A DNA stretch of 64,000 bases from CAWBRT01 sp963814745 (lineage in GTDB: Bacteria; Acidobacteriota; Terriglobia; Terriglobales; Acidobacteriaceae), in the NCBI GenBank assembly GCA_963814745.1, contig CAWFEA010000001.1, positions 124,001 to 188,000 on the forward strand. The letters are read 5' to 3'. Shown in pieces: positions 49,915 to 60,898 of this stretch. The notes beneath the pieces are model-generated. The model did no database searches, had not been told where the DNA came from, and worked only from the letters and a program-made list of their open reading frames with translations. The first letter of the stretch is position 1; each line of letters opens with the position of its first letter. The position numbers and the translations under genes are program-made.

Positions 49915-51396
49915 ATGACCAACTATAGCTGGAAACCCATCGAGCCCCTCTCTAACGAAGAGAAACAAATTGATCTCGCTGCTATGCGCCCTCTGTACGA
50001 AAATTGGCGGGCATCGAAGAAGCGCCTGCAAGAATCAAGTCAAGCGCAGCTTGCGGATTTTAATCAACGATTGATCCGGCGCTTAAGCGTCGAAACGGGT
50101 ATCCTGGAACGCTTATACGATTTAGATCGGGGCACAACGGAAGCATTGGTCGCCCATGGTTTTGCCGAGGATCTTGTTTCGCACTCTAGTACTAACATCG
50201 AACCTTCGCGACTCATTGACATTCTCCGCGACCAGGAAGCAGCGGTCCAACTCGTCATCGACTGTATAGCGAAGAATCGAGAACTAACAAAAAGCGTGGT
50301 CCACGAGCTTCACTCTATTCTGACCCGACATCAGGACACAACCACAGCCGTCGATCAATTTGGCAATCGATTTTCAATACCACTTCTAAAAGGAAAATTC
50401 AAAGAGCAACCAAATAACCCGAAACGAGAAGATGGGACTCTGCATGAATATTGTCCGCCAATTCATGTGGATTCTGAGGTGGACAATCTCCTCAGCTGGT
50501 TGCGCGAATACACGAACGAAGATCCCATCATCGTCGCCGCATGGCTTCACCATCGCCTCACGCAGATTCACCCGTACCAAGATGGGAATGGGCGCGTTGC
50601 TCGTGCCCTAACAACACTGATTCTTCTTCGCGCCGATCTACTTCCGTTAGTTGTAGACCGTGATCTTAGGGTTGAGTACATTAAGGCCCTCGAATCTGCC
50701 GACAGAACGCAACTCTCGCCACTTGCAGAAATATTCGCCAGATTAGAGCGCAACGCTATTCTTCAGGCTCTAAGCGTTGATGTTGATGCTGAAATCTCAC
50801 ATCAGAAGAGTTTGACTTCCGCCGTCATTGGAAGCCTTGCGGAGAAGTTCGGAAAGCGACGAATTCAGCAACTGGCAGAACTTCGTCAAGTGAACTCGGT
50901 GGCCGTCGAACTTAGAGCCAAGGCTCACATGTTGTTACAGCAATCTTTTCATGAGCTTAGGCCGACCCTTAACAACATTGGGGAGCCATCGATCTATATC
51001 CGTGACGGCGGTTCGGATTCGAAAACCGCTCATTGGTACAAGTTTGAAGTCGTCCAGTCAGCCAAAGAGGCTGATAAGTTCGCAAATTTTGCGGAAGATC
51101 ACTATTTTGTCAGAGGTTTGATCAGGGTGAACACGGAGCGCTTGACCTTTGTTGTGTCATTTCATCATGTTGGACGTGACCTAACGGGCATCATGGAAGC
51201 GACTGCATTTTCGAAGTTAGAGTCGTACGAAGATTCGGAAGACCGGGAATCGCTATCAGAACGGTTCTCTTTGTGCTCGGTTGAACCGTTCGTGTTTACG
51301 CATAAGACTAAAGTGAATGAAATCGCAGAGACCTTCAGTAGTTGGCTTGACGCAGCCCTCGCCGTTGCAGTTAAGGAATATGGGGATCGGCTCTGA
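49915..51396 (+). CDS. Fic-domain protein (predicted AMPylase)
   Basis: A 493-residue protein. The Fic core motif is QIHPYQDGNGRVARALTTLI, with the catalytic His and the HPYQDGNGR variant of HPFxxGNGR. An N-terminal segment SSTNIEPSRLIDIL contains an S-x3-E pattern like the inhibitory helix of class II Fic proteins. The C-terminal region is about 200 residues of unknown fold. The gene is lower in GC than flanking housekeeping genes, indicating transfer. Start ATG 49915 after TAGG. Function: transfer of AMP to a protein target, not identified. Confidence 0.85.
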   Translation: MTNYSWKPIEPLSNEEKQIDLAAMRPLYENWRASKKRLQESSQAQLADFNQRLIRRLSVETGILERLYDLDRGTTEALVAHGFAEDLVSHSSTNIEPSRLIDILRDQEAAVQLVIDCIAKNRELTKSVVHELHSILTRHQDTTTAVDQFGNRFSIPLLKGKFKEQPNNPKREDGTLHEYCPPIHVDSEVDNLLSWLREYTNEDPIIVAAWLHHRLTQIHPYQDGNGRVARALTTLILLRADLLPLVVDRDLRVEYIKALESADRTQLSPLAEIFARLERNAILQALSVDVDAEISHQKSLTSAVIGSLAEKFGKRRIQQLAELRQVNSVAVELRAKAHMLLQQSFHELRPTLNNIGEPSIYIRDGGSDSKTAHWYKFEVVQSAKEADKFANFAEDHYFVRGLIRVNTERLTFVVSFHHVGRDLTGIMEATAFSKLESYEDSEDRESLSERFSLCSVEPFVFTHKTKVNEIAETFSSWLDAALAVAVKEYGDRL

Positions 51397-51486
51397 TGCG
51401 AAGCTATTTTGGTGAGCGCGTCTCAACCCGGGGAAATCGCCTCCGTTGAGCAGAAGAGGCGCACGCCCAAAAACGAGAACTCATTT

Positions 51487-52431
51487 ATGGCCAGCGTTCC
51501 CGCATCTTTCGGCAGCATTCCCGGCCGCACCATCAAGGTGATCGGGGTTCCGCTCGATCTCGGTCAGCAGCGCCGCGGCGTCGATATGGGGCCTTCGGCG
51601 GTTCGCGTCGCCGGCCTGGAAGCCAAGCTGGAAGCCCTCGGCCATGTTGTCGAAGACTGCGGCAATGTTGCCGTGATGCTGGCCGAGCAGAAGAATCCCG
51701 GCGAGTTGCACGCCCGTTATCTCAAGGAAATTACCGCGACCTGCAAGAAGCACGCCGACCTGGTCTGCGCCATCTTGGGCGAGGGCGCTGTCCCGCTCTC
51801 GATTGGCGGCGACCACTCCATGGGGGTCGGCTCGGTATCTGGCGTTGCCGAGTTCTATCGCACCCGCCAGCAGCGCGTCGGACTGATCTGGCTCGACGCT
51901 CACTCCGACATCAACACTCCGGAGACCTCGCCCAGCGGCAACGTCCACGGCATGCCCCTGGGCGCCATCATGGGACTTGGCCCCAAGGAGCTGGGCGACC
52001 TCTATGGCTGGTCGCCCAAGATCGCGCCCGACAATTGCGTGCTGGTCGGCCTCCGCGACGTCGATCTGCGGGAGAAGGAAAACATCCGCCGCGCCGGCAT
52101 CGAGGCGTTCACCATGCGCGACATCGACGAGCGCGGCATGCGCACGGTCATGGAGGAGGCGCTGCGCATCGCCGGCCGCGGCACCGTCGGCTACCACATC
52201 TCGGTGGACATGGACTTCATCGACCCGGAAGACGCCCCCGGCGTGGGCACGCCGGTGCCCGGCGGCGTCACCTATCGCGAGGCGCATCTGGCGATGGAGA
52301 TCATTGCCGACCACGGCCGCATGCTCAGCTTTGAAATCGTCGAGGTCAACCCGGTGATCGACGAACGCAACCGCACCGCCGAACTCGCCGTCGGCTTGGC
52401 CCAGAGCGCGTTCGGGAAGAAGATACTGTAA
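51487..52431 (+). CDS. rocF: arginase
   Basis: A 314-residue ureohydrolase that splits arginine into ornithine and urea. The manganese ligand blocks are GGDHSMGVGS, WLDAHSDINTPETSPSGNVHGM and SVDMDFIDPEDAPG. The N-terminal IKVIGVPLDLGQQRRGVDMG is typical of the arginase/agmatinase family, and the length matches arginase. Start chosen at ATG 51487 (MASVPASFG); the frame runs upstream to 51409. It ends 5 bp before the next gene. Confidence 0.9.
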   Translation: MASVPASFGSIPGRTIKVIGVPLDLGQQRRGVDMGPSAVRVAGLEAKLEALGHVVEDCGNVAVMLAEQKNPGELHARYLKEITATCKKHADLVCAILGEGAVPLSIGGDHSMGVGSVSGVAEFYRTRQQRVGLIWLDAHSDINTPETSPSGNVHGMPLGAIMGLGPKELGDLYGWSPKIAPDNCVLVGLRDVDLREKENIRRAGIEAFTMRDIDERGMRTVMEEALRIAGRGTVGYHISVDMDFIDPEDAPGVGTPVPGGVTYREAHLAMEIIADHGRMLSFEIVEVNPVIDERNRTAELAVGLAQSAFGKKIL

Positions 52432-52435
52432 ACAG

Positions 52436-53026
52436 ATGCGCAATCAGTTCTACAGCGATCGTAAGGATGTCTGGAAGTGGTCGCTGTTGCTCAAGCTCGC
52501 AGGCGAGAAGCATCACATTTTTCAGATCGCTATGTTGCGGCCTGACAAGGGCACTCACGGAAACGACTTCGGGGACCCTGGCCCTTGCAATCCTGCTGTA
52601 CGCAAGTTCTTTGCCGATGAGCGCTTGCTGCGTGCCCGCGACATCAGCCGTATTGAGCGATTGCTCCCTGGGCGAATTACGGTATTGATGACGCGCTATT
52701 CAAATGGCTGCCGGGTTACATACTTCGATCTGGTTTTGGAGATTATCCGCAAGACCGCGCCCAAGGTTGTATTTCTTGACCCGGATACCGGCATCGAAGG
52801 TGCGACACGCAGCCATGAGCACGTTGGACATCGAGAAATCAAACGCGTCTGGGAGTCTCTCCAGAGCGGGGACTACCTTGTTGTCTTTCAATATAGCCTC
52901 CGTTTTGACCGCGACTGGTGTTTGAAAAAGAAAGAGTTGCTCTGCGCAACAATTGGAAGGCAGGTAGAGGCGAGGCCACACCCCGTGGTGAATTCTGTTA
53001 TGTGTTATTTTTGGGCTCAGAAGTAA
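52436..53026 (+). CDS. hypothetical protein, lower GC, between rocF and ddl
   Basis: A 196-residue protein starting 5 bp after rocF. Notable blocks are MRNQFYSDRKDVWKWSLLLK, IFQIAMLRPDKGTHGND, VVFLDPDTGIEGA, and SLQSGDYLVVFQYSLRFDRDW. The DPDTG motif and the Asp-rich layout occur in uncharacterised phage- and defence-associated proteins. No catalytic signature is certain. Lower GC suggests an acquired gene. Function unknown. Confidence 0.55.
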   Translation: MRNQFYSDRKDVWKWSLLLKLAGEKHHIFQIAMLRPDKGTHGNDFGDPGPCNPAVRKFFADERLLRARDISRIERLLPGRITVLMTRYSNGCRVTYFDLVLEIIRKTAPKVVFLDPDTGIEGATRSHEHVGHREIKRVWESLQSGDYLVVFQYSLRFDRDWCLKKKELLCATIGRQVEARPHPVVNSVMCYFWAQK

Positions 53027-53049
53027 ACGCAGTAACCGGGAACCACATC

Positions 53050-54234
<1,185 letters not shown>

Positions 54235-54264
54235 TCGTTGCCTGCGAAACTTGAAACTGCTCTT

Positions 54265-56172
54265 ATGAAATCCGTCACCGTCGGCACCGCCGGACACATC
54301 GATCATGGCAAGAGCACGCTGGTGCGCGCCCTCACCGGGATCGATCCCGATCGCCTCGAAGAGGAGAAGCGCCGCGGCATTACCATTGACATTGGCTTTG
54401 CGCATCTGGAATTGCCCACGCCCGAAGGCTGCGAACGCCTGCGTCTCGGTTTTGTCGATGTCCCCGGTCACGAGCGTTTTGTGCGCAACATGCTGGCCGG
54501 CGTAGGCGGCATCGATCTGGTCATCCTCGTGGTCGCCGCCGACGAATCCATCAAGCCGCAGACCCGCGAGCACTTCGATATCTGTCGCATGCTCAACATC
54601 CGGCGCGGCCTGACCGTGCTGACCAAGGCCGATCTCGTCGACTCCGACACGCTCGAAGTGGTGCGCCTCGAAGTGGAAGAGTATCTGCGCGATTCGTTCC
54701 TCGATCCCGCAACCGCGCCGATTGTGCCTGTCAGCGCCACCACCGGAGCCGGACTCGAACGGCTCAAGCACGAGTTGGCGCGCGTCGCCGGAGAGGCGCC
54801 GGCGCGTGATCCTCAATCCGCCTTTCGCCTCCCTATCGATCGCGTCTTTACCATCAAGGGATTCGGAACCGTCGCTACTGGTACCCTGATTTCAGGCACG
54901 GTGCACAAGGAGGAAGAGGTCGAGGTGCTGCCCGGCGCGCGCCGCGTGCGGGTGCGCGGAATCCAGAATCACAATCAGGCCGCCGAGTACGCCGTCGCCG
55001 GACAGCGTACGGCGCTCAACCTCGCCGCAGTTTCTCCCGAAGAACTCGCGCGGGGCATGATGCTTGTTCCGGCCGGGCTTTTCCACGCCGGCAAGCGTCT
55101 GGATGTCGAGATCAGCTTGCTCCCCTCGGCCCGTCCGCTGAAAGATCGCGCCCGCGTGCACCTGCACGCCTACACCGCCGAAACCATCGCCGAAGTCGTG
55201 CTCATCGGCGACAAGGAACTTCTTCCCGGCGAAAGCGGTCTGGCTCAGCTGCGGCTCGCCGAAGCGGTCGCGCTGTTGCCGGGGGACCGCTTCATCCTGC
55301 GGCAGTTTTCTCCGGTCGTCACCATCGCCGGAGGCTGCGTGCTTGACATAGCCCCGCAGGCGCGCCGCAGCAGCGCCACCGAGCACACGGCCTTTCTGCG
55401 CCGGCTGCAAAACCCTTCCCGCGAACAACTGCTCGCCGCCCGCATCGCGCAACGCCAGACGCGAGGCTTGTCACTCTCCGATGCCGTCGCCGAAACCGGT
55501 TGGTTGAGCGCGCAACTTGCACCAGTGGTCATGGCGCTGGTCGAAGCCAGTCAAGCCGTTCGAATCGGAGAATCGCTGGTCGCCTCCGATTGCTTCCAGG
55601 GCGTGCGCTCCGGGCTGCTGAACCGGCTGACCTCGTTCCACGAGAAAAATCGTCTGGTCGTCGGAATGAATCGCCAGGAGCTGCGCGATCAGCTCGGCCT
55701 GGAGCCGCTTATCTTCGCCGGCGTGGTCGAGTCCCTCGTCCGCGAGCGCCGCATCGAACTCCAGGAAGAGCTCATCCGCATTTCTGGGCGCGGGGTGGCA
55801 ATGCAGACCGACGAGGCCGAATCGAAAAAGCAAATCGAAGAGGCGTTCCTCAAGGCCGGGCTGGAGGTTCCGGCGTTGAAAGACGTGCTGGCCTCGCTTA
55901 AGCTCGACCGCGCCCGCGCCCAGCAGATCGTGACTCTGCTGCTGCGCGACCGCACCCTTGTCAAGGTGAATGAAGAACTGATTTTTCACCATCAGACGCT
56001 GGCCGCGCTCAAGGCGAAGCTGCTGGAAATGAAAAAGACCTCGCCGAAGTTTGATATCTCCCGCTTCAAGGACGTGACTGGCATAACCCGCAAGTATGCG
56101 ATCCCCCTGCTTGAATACTTCGATCGCGAGCACCTGACCCGCCGGGTGGGCAACGAAAGAATCATTCAATAG
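54265..56172 (+). CDS. selB: selenocysteine-specific elongation factor
   Basis: A 635-residue GTPase that brings Sec-tRNA(Sec) to UGA codons followed by a SECIS element. The G domain has GTAGHIDHGKSTLVRALTG (G1), DVPGHERFVRNMLAG (G3) and LTKADLVD (G4). C-terminal winged-helix repeats (about 420-635; for example FDISRFKDVTGITRKYAIPL) are the SelB hallmark. Its presence implies that selA, selC and selD exist elsewhere in the genome, although none is in this window. Start ATG 54265. Confidence 0.93.
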   Translation: MKSVTVGTAGHIDHGKSTLVRALTGIDPDRLEEEKRRGITIDIGFAHLELPTPEGCERLRLGFVDVPGHERFVRNMLAGVGGIDLVILVVAADESIKPQTREHFDICRMLNIRRGLTVLTKADLVDSDTLEVVRLEVEEYLRDSFLDPATAPIVPVSATTGAGLERLKHELARVAGEAPARDPQSAFRLPIDRVFTIKGFGTVATGTLISGTVHKEEEVEVLPGARRVRVRGIQNHNQAAEYAVAGQRTALNLAAVSPEELARGMMLVPAGLFHAGKRLDVEISLLPSARPLKDRARVHLHAYTAETIAEVVLIGDKELLPGESGLAQLRLAEAVALLPGDRFILRQFSPVVTIAGGCVLDIAPQARRSSATEHTAFLRRLQNPSREQLLAARIAQRQTRGLSLSDAVAETGWLSAQLAPVVMALVEASQAVRIGESLVASDCFQGVRSGLLNRLTSFHEKNRLVVGMNRQELRDQLGLEPLIFAGVVESLVRERRIELQEELIRISGRGVAMQTDEAESKKQIEEAFLKAGLEVPALKDVLASLKLDRARAQQIVTLLLRDRTLVKVNEELIFHHQTLAALKAKLLEMKKTSPKFDISRFKDVTGITRKYAIPLLEYFDREHLTRRVGNERIIQ

Positions 56173-56237
56173 CAAGTCTCCCTTGTGAGGTGTCGGCGGT
56201 TGTTCTATGTTTGGCTGAGATCATTTGCGAGGCACTC

Positions 56238-57449
56238 ATGACTACCACTAGCACACGTCCGCAGCTCTCATTTCTTACCGACGAACTCAATCAGCTCAAA
56301 CAAAAGGGAACTCATTTCCGGCTTCGCGTACTCGATGACGAGCAGGCCCCGGTGTGCCACTTCGACGGCCGCAAGGTCATCAATCTCGCCTCCAACAACT
56401 ACCTCGGCCTGACCACGCATCCCAAGCTGCGCGAAGCGGCGCTGGAAGCGACCCGCCGCTACGGCGTGGGCTCCGGCGCGGTGCGCACCATCGCCGGCAC
56501 CATGCGGATCCACATGGAACTGGAGGAGCATATCGCACGCTTTAAGAACGTCGAAGCCTGCGTCGTCTTTCAGTCCGGATTTGCCGCCAACGCCGGCACG
56601 GTCTCCGCCATTTTGGGCAAAGATGATTTCATCATCTCCGACGAGCTCAATCACGCCAGCATCATTGACGGGGCGCGCCTCTCGCGGGCCAAGATTTTGG
56701 TCTTTCGACACAAGGACCTGGCCCACGCCGAGGAGCAGTTGGCCAGCGTGAAGGACGAGCCCGGCCGCAAGTTGCTCATCACCGACGGCGTTTTCTCGAT
56801 GGATGGCAACATTGGTCCGCTGCCCGGACTCTGCGCCCTGGCCGAGAAATACGGCGCCATAATGATGGTCAACGACGCCCATGCCTCCGGCGTGCTCGGG
56901 CGCAACGGCCGCGGCACCGTCGATCACTTCAAGGTGCACGGGCGGGTGGACGTGCAGGTGGGTACACTCTCGAAGGCAATCGGCGCGCTTGGCGGATACG
57001 TCTGCGGCACGCGCGACCTCATCGATTTTCTTTATCATCGCGCCCGGCCGTTTTTGTTCTCGACCTCGCATCCGCCGTCGGTGGCCGCCACCTGCATCGC
57101 CGCCTTCGAGGTACTGGAGCAGGAGCCTGAGCGCATCGAGAAGCTTTGGGAGAACACGCGCTTTTTCAGGCAGGAACTCAGCCGGCTCGGCTACAACATC
57201 GGCGGCCGGAACACGCCGGCTTCAGAAACCCCGATCACGCCGATCATCATCGGCGACGGCCGCGCCACGATGGAGTTCTCGAAGGCGCTCTTCGAAGAGG
57301 GCGTCATGGGTACCGGCATTGCCTTCCCTACGGTTCCCGAAGGCAAAGCGCGGGTGCGCGCCATCGTCACCGCCGCCCACACTCAAGACGAACTCACGCA
57401 GGCGCTGGAGGTGCTCAAGCGCGTGGGCAAAAGGATGGGGATGATTTAG
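56238..57449 (+). CDS. kbl: glycine C-acetyltransferase (Kbl) or related PLP enzyme
   Basis: A 403-residue alpha-oxoamine synthase-type PLP enzyme. The PLP-lysine is in VGTLSKAIGALGGYVCGT, with NDAHASGVLGRNGRG, ISDELNHASIIDGARLS and ASNNYLGLTTHPKL upstream. The overall pattern matches 2-amino-3-ketobutyrate CoA ligase (threonine breakdown) more than BioF, but the two are close. The start ATG 56238 has GAGG five bases upstream. It overlaps the stop of recQ on the other strand by 4 bp (57446-57449). Confidence 0.85.
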   Translation: MTTTSTRPQLSFLTDELNQLKQKGTHFRLRVLDDEQAPVCHFDGRKVINLASNNYLGLTTHPKLREAALEATRRYGVGSGAVRTIAGTMRIHMELEEHIARFKNVEACVVFQSGFAANAGTVSAILGKDDFIISDELNHASIIDGARLSRAKILVFRHKDLAHAEEQLASVKDEPGRKLLITDGVFSMDGNIGPLPGLCALAEKYGAIMMVNDAHASGVLGRNGRGTVDHFKVHGRVDVQVGTLSKAIGALGGYVCGTRDLIDFLYHRARPFLFSTSHPPSVAATCIAAFEVLEQEPERIEKLWENTRFFRQELSRLGYNIGGRNTPASETPITPIIIGDGRATMEFSKALFEEGVMGTGIAFPTVPEGKARVRAIVTAAHTQDELTQALEVLKRVGKRMGMI

Positions 57450-59530
57450 GAGCGCTCCTGAGGGCTAGCGGAGGAGATCACGGACAGGAATATATCACCG
57501 TATTTCTCCGCTCTGGTCTGACCGATGATCCTGCTCAACTCTTCGATGGTCGTTGGCGCTAGTCGTGCAACTTTAAGCAGGACTGCGTTCTGCAGGATCA
57601 AGTACGCAGGCCAGCCCTTCTCCCCGGCTAGCTTCGCCCGAACCGTGCGCAAACGCTCAAAGCGCACCCGCGCAGCTTCGTCGAGCGCGACAGGCGAGGA
57701 CTCGCGTTCTTGCTTTTCAGAGGTCGCCTTCAACCGTTTTTCTGCCTGCATCACCGCCTGCGGGACAACCGTCGAATTATTCTGCCCGTTGCTTTTCGTC
57801 ACGTATGCCGGAATATAGTTCGGGTTCGTCCGGATACTCAGGCGCCCTGCGCCGCCATCGAGTTCAGCGACCGCTTTCCGGTCGCACAGTGAGTCTCTCC
57901 GGCGCTCCGTCGCGGTGGAGATAGCCGGCTCTGTCGTGATCGCCTGCAGAAACGCCTGCCCGTACTGCTCGGCCGTGTGTGGGCCGATGCCGTGGACCCT
58001 GAGCAGAGCGCTGATCGAATGAGGCGCTAGACGTGCAATCTCCCGCAGCACACGGTCCGATGCGATGATGAAAGCGCTTACCCCCTGCTTTTGCGCCAAT
58101 TCAAGACGCACCCGTCGCAGGAGCTCAAATCGTATCCGCGCGGCCTCGTCGAGCGCGGCTAGCAACTGCTCGCGATTTTGCCTCTTCTCGTCGGAGGTCA
58201 ACTTCGACCGCGCCGGTACATGGCTCACGTCCGTCGCGCTGGGCGGCTTTCGCTCGCGGTAAGACCCGAATGCCTCTGCCCTGGAATTCGGCCGCGCCGC
58301 TTCGTTGCAAGCGTCGCATGCGCAATCTCGGATCGCCCCTATCTGCCCGAAATACTCCATTATCTGTTTCCGCCGGCAGCGGCATGAATCGGCATAAGCC
58401 AGCATAAGGTTGAGTTTCCTGCGGGCCGCTCTTTGCAGAAGTTCCAGGTCCTGTGCGCTCAAACTCGGATTGTTCTCCCCCATTTTGTCGATGAAAAACT
58501 TCTGGGTAAACAAGTCGCGCGGCTCGTACAGGAGAACACACTGAGCTGGCTCGCCATCGCGTCCGGCACGTCCGGCCTCCTGGTAGTAGGCCTCAAGGCT
58601 GCCTGGCAAATTGTAATGCGCCACCAGACGGATATCCGCCCGGTTAATTCCCATCCCAAATGCGTTTGTGGCGACAACGATGGTGTCGGCGCCGGAGACA
58701 AACAGCTCCTGGCTCTCCCTGCGCGCCTCCTGCGACATTCCGGCGTGATAGGCGCACACCGGGCGCTCCGGGAAACGCTCCTCGCACCATGCGGCCAGTT
58801 GCTCAACGGCCCGCCGGGTCGAGCAGTAGACGATTGCCGCTGCTTCACTGCTGCCCAAGAGCGAAATCAGTGCTACGTCTTTCTCACCTTCGTTGCGAAA
58901 CTTCTTTACCCCATAGGCAAGGTTTTCCCGGTCAAATCCAGTGACGTGGACCTTGGGCGAACGCAACTTGAGAACTCGCGAAATGTCATCGCGCACCTGT
59001 GCGGTCGCGGTCGCGGTCACGGCAATCGTTAGTGGAGAGCCGAGCTGCTCGCGCGCTTCGGCAAGCCGCCGGTAATCGGGTCGAAAGTCATGTCCCCACG
59101 CGCTAATGCAATGCGCCTCATCCACTACGAAGAGCTTGGGACGAATCTGCTGCAGCAATTGTTGGAAGGCTGGTACCGCAAACCGCTCGGGGGCAATGTA
59201 AAGCAGGCCTTGAAAGCCTTCGCGCAACTGCCGTACGACCCGGCTGTAGGCAGCGCCGTCCTGCGAGCTGTTCAACAGCAGCGCCGGAATGCTCAACGCT
59301 TGCAATTGGCGGACCTGGTCGGCCATCAGCGAAATCAGTGGCGAAACCACCAGGGTGAGCCCGCCAAGGACAACTGCTGGAAGTTGGAAGCAAAGGCTCT
59401 TGCCGGCGCCCGTTGGCATGACGCAGATGACGTCCTGCCCGTTCAGGACATCCTGAATTACTTCACGCTGGTATGGGCGAAACGCAGGTAAGTTAAACGC
59501 CGAAGCTAGCGTCTCATCGAGGTTCTGCAT
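57446..59530 (-). CDS. recQ: RecQ-family helicase with tandem HRDC domains
   Basis: A 694-residue DNA helicase. PTGAGKSLCFQLP (motif I), VVDEAHCISAWGHDFRPDY (II) and EAGRAGRDGEPAQC (VI) are intact, as are zinc-binding cysteines in SCRCRRKQIMEYFGQIGA and DCACDAC. The usual RQC winged-helix region between the zinc site and the HRDC is not visible. Two HRDC-like domains follow, at about 465-545 (ALDEAARIRFELLRRVRLEL) and about 610-690 (ALDEAARVRFERLRTVRAKL). They share an obvious sequence origin. The start ATG 59530 (MQNLDETLA). The tandem HRDC and missing winged helix make this an atypical RecQ. Confidence 0.9.
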   Translation of the reverse strand: MQNLDETLASAFNLPAFRPYQREVIQDVLNGQDVICVMPTGAGKSLCFQLPAVVLGGLTLVVSPLISLMADQVRQLQALSIPALLLNSSQDGAAYSRVVRQLREGFQGLLYIAPERFAVPAFQQLLQQIRPKLFVVDEAHCISAWGHDFRPDYRRLAEAREQLGSPLTIAVTATATAQVRDDISRVLKLRSPKVHVTGFDRENLAYGVKKFRNEGEKDVALISLLGSSEAAAIVYCSTRRAVEQLAAWCEERFPERPVCAYHAGMSQEARRESQELFVSGADTIVVATNAFGMGINRADIRLVAHYNLPGSLEAYYQEAGRAGRDGEPAQCVLLYEPRDLFTQKFFIDKMGENNPSLSAQDLELLQRAARRKLNLMLAYADSCRCRRKQIMEYFGQIGAIRDCACDACNEAARPNSRAEAFGSYRERKPPSATDVSHVPARSKLTSDEKRQNREQLLAALDEAARIRFELLRRVRLELAQKQGVSAFIIASDRVLREIARLAPHSISALLRVHGIGPHTAEQYGQAFLQAITTEPAISTATERRRDSLCDRKAVAELDGGAGRLSIRTNPNYIPAYVTKSNGQNNSTVVPQAVMQAEKRLKATSEKQERESSPVALDEAARVRFERLRTVRAKLAGEKGWPAYLILQNAVLLKVARLAPTTIEELSRIIGQTRAEKYGDIFLSVISSASPQERS

Positions 59531-59605
59531 GGTTTGGGATCACTCTAGCGCACCGCTCTTGGGTTTGCACCGGAAAAGGTGCGGGAGTCTGAAACGCCCA
59601 CTGTT

Positions 59606-60898
59606 CTATCTCCCGTGCACCACGCGTCCGCCGACGATGGTGTAGATCACGAGTCCGGTCATGGTCAGGCCGTCCCACGGCGCGTTCTGCGATTTCGAGC
59701 GCGTCTTCGTCACATCGTACTTCCAGCGCTTCTTGGGGTCGAAGATGGTTACGTCGCCGTGCGCGCCTACGGCCAGCGTGCCGCGCCCCTCCAGCTTCAC
59801 GATGCGGGCCGGATTGACCGAAAGCAATCTGACCAGTTGCGCCAGGGGCATTTGGTTTTGCTGATGCAGCACGCTGCAAGCCACGCCGAAAGCAATTTCC
59901 AGCCCGGTGATGCCGGAAGCGGCGCGGTCAAACTCGACATATTTTTCAAAGCGTGCGTGCGGCGCGTGGTCGGTCGCAAGGCAATCGACGGTTCCATCCA
60001 GCAAGCCGCGCAACAGCGCCTGCCGGTCTGCTTCGCTCCGCAGGGGCGGATTCATCTTGTAATTGGTGTCATAACCGAGCAGTTCCGCGTCGGTAAACAT
60101 GAGATGATGCGGCGTCACCTCGCAGCTCACCTCGACGCCGCTCTGGCGCGCCTCGCGGATCACGTCGAGCGTAATCGCCGTCGATACATGCTGCACGTGC
60201 ACGTGAGCTTCGGTCTGGCGCGCGAGCGTGATGTCTCGCTCCACCAGGCCCCATTCACTTTCCGCCGGCTGCCCGCGCAGACCGAGGCGAAAGGCAATTT
60301 CTCCGTCGTGCATCGGATTGTGCTTGGAGATGCGGGTATCCTCGGCATGCTGCATGACCGGAATCCCGATCTTTTTTGCCGTCTCCAGGGCCTTGCGCAT
60401 GATGTCGTCGTTCAGAATCGGCTTGCCGTCGTCGCTCACGGCAACGGCGCCGGCGCGCTTCAGCTCGGCATAGTTGGTAAGCTTCTCCCCCTGGCTGCCG
60501 CGGGTGGCGGCCGCCACCGGAAACACGTTCACCAAAGCTCCGCGCTCCGGGTCCTGCATCCAGCGCGTGATCGCCGGCAGGTCGTTTACCGGCGTGGTGT
60601 TAGGCATGGCGCAGACGGAAGTAAATCCGCCGGCCGCAGCCGCAGCCGTGCCGCTGGCAATCGTCTCCTTGTGCGCCTGTCCCGGCTCCCTGAGGTGAAC
60701 GTGCGGATCGATAAATCCCGGCGCGACGATCAATCCCTTGGCGTCAATCGTTTCGCCGGCCTTCGCCCGCAGCTTGCCCGCCCCGGCCAGCTCGACGATG
60801 CGGCCATTCTCGATCAGCAGGTCGCGTTGCGCTTCCAGGTTTTGCGACGGATCGATGACCGTTCCATGCAAGATCGCCAGTGAACCCAAGTCACTCAT
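59606..60898 (-). CDS. pyrC: dihydroorotase
   Basis: A 430-residue amidohydrolase of pyrimidine synthesis. The metal motif is IDPHVHLREPGQAHKETIAS, the later metal/substrate residues are in MQHAEDTRIS, HVQHVSTA and LATDHAPHARFEK. It is the third gene of pyrR-pyrB-pyrC. The start ATG overlaps the pyrB stop by 4 bp (ATGA), so the two are translationally coupled. Type I dihydroorotase layout is likely. Confidence 0.93.
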   Translation of the reverse strand: MSDLGSLAILHGTVIDPSQNLEAQRDLLIENGRIVELAGAGKLRAKAGETIDAKGLIVAPGFIDPHVHLREPGQAHKETIASGTAAAAAGGFTSVCAMPNTTPVNDLPAITRWMQDPERGALVNVFPVAAATRGSQGEKLTNYAELKRAGAVAVSDDGKPILNDDIMRKALETAKKIGIPVMQHAEDTRISKHNPMHDGEIAFRLGLRGQPAESEWGLVERDITLARQTEAHVHVQHVSTAITLDVIREARQSGVEVSCEVTPHHLMFTDAELLGYDTNYKMNPPLRSEADRQALLRGLLDGTVDCLATDHAPHARFEKYVEFDRAASGITGLEIAFGVACSVLHQQNQMPLAQLVRLLSVNPARIVKLEGRGTLAVGAHGDVTIFDPKKRWKYDVTKTRSKSQNAPWDGLTMTGLVIYTIVGGRVVHGR

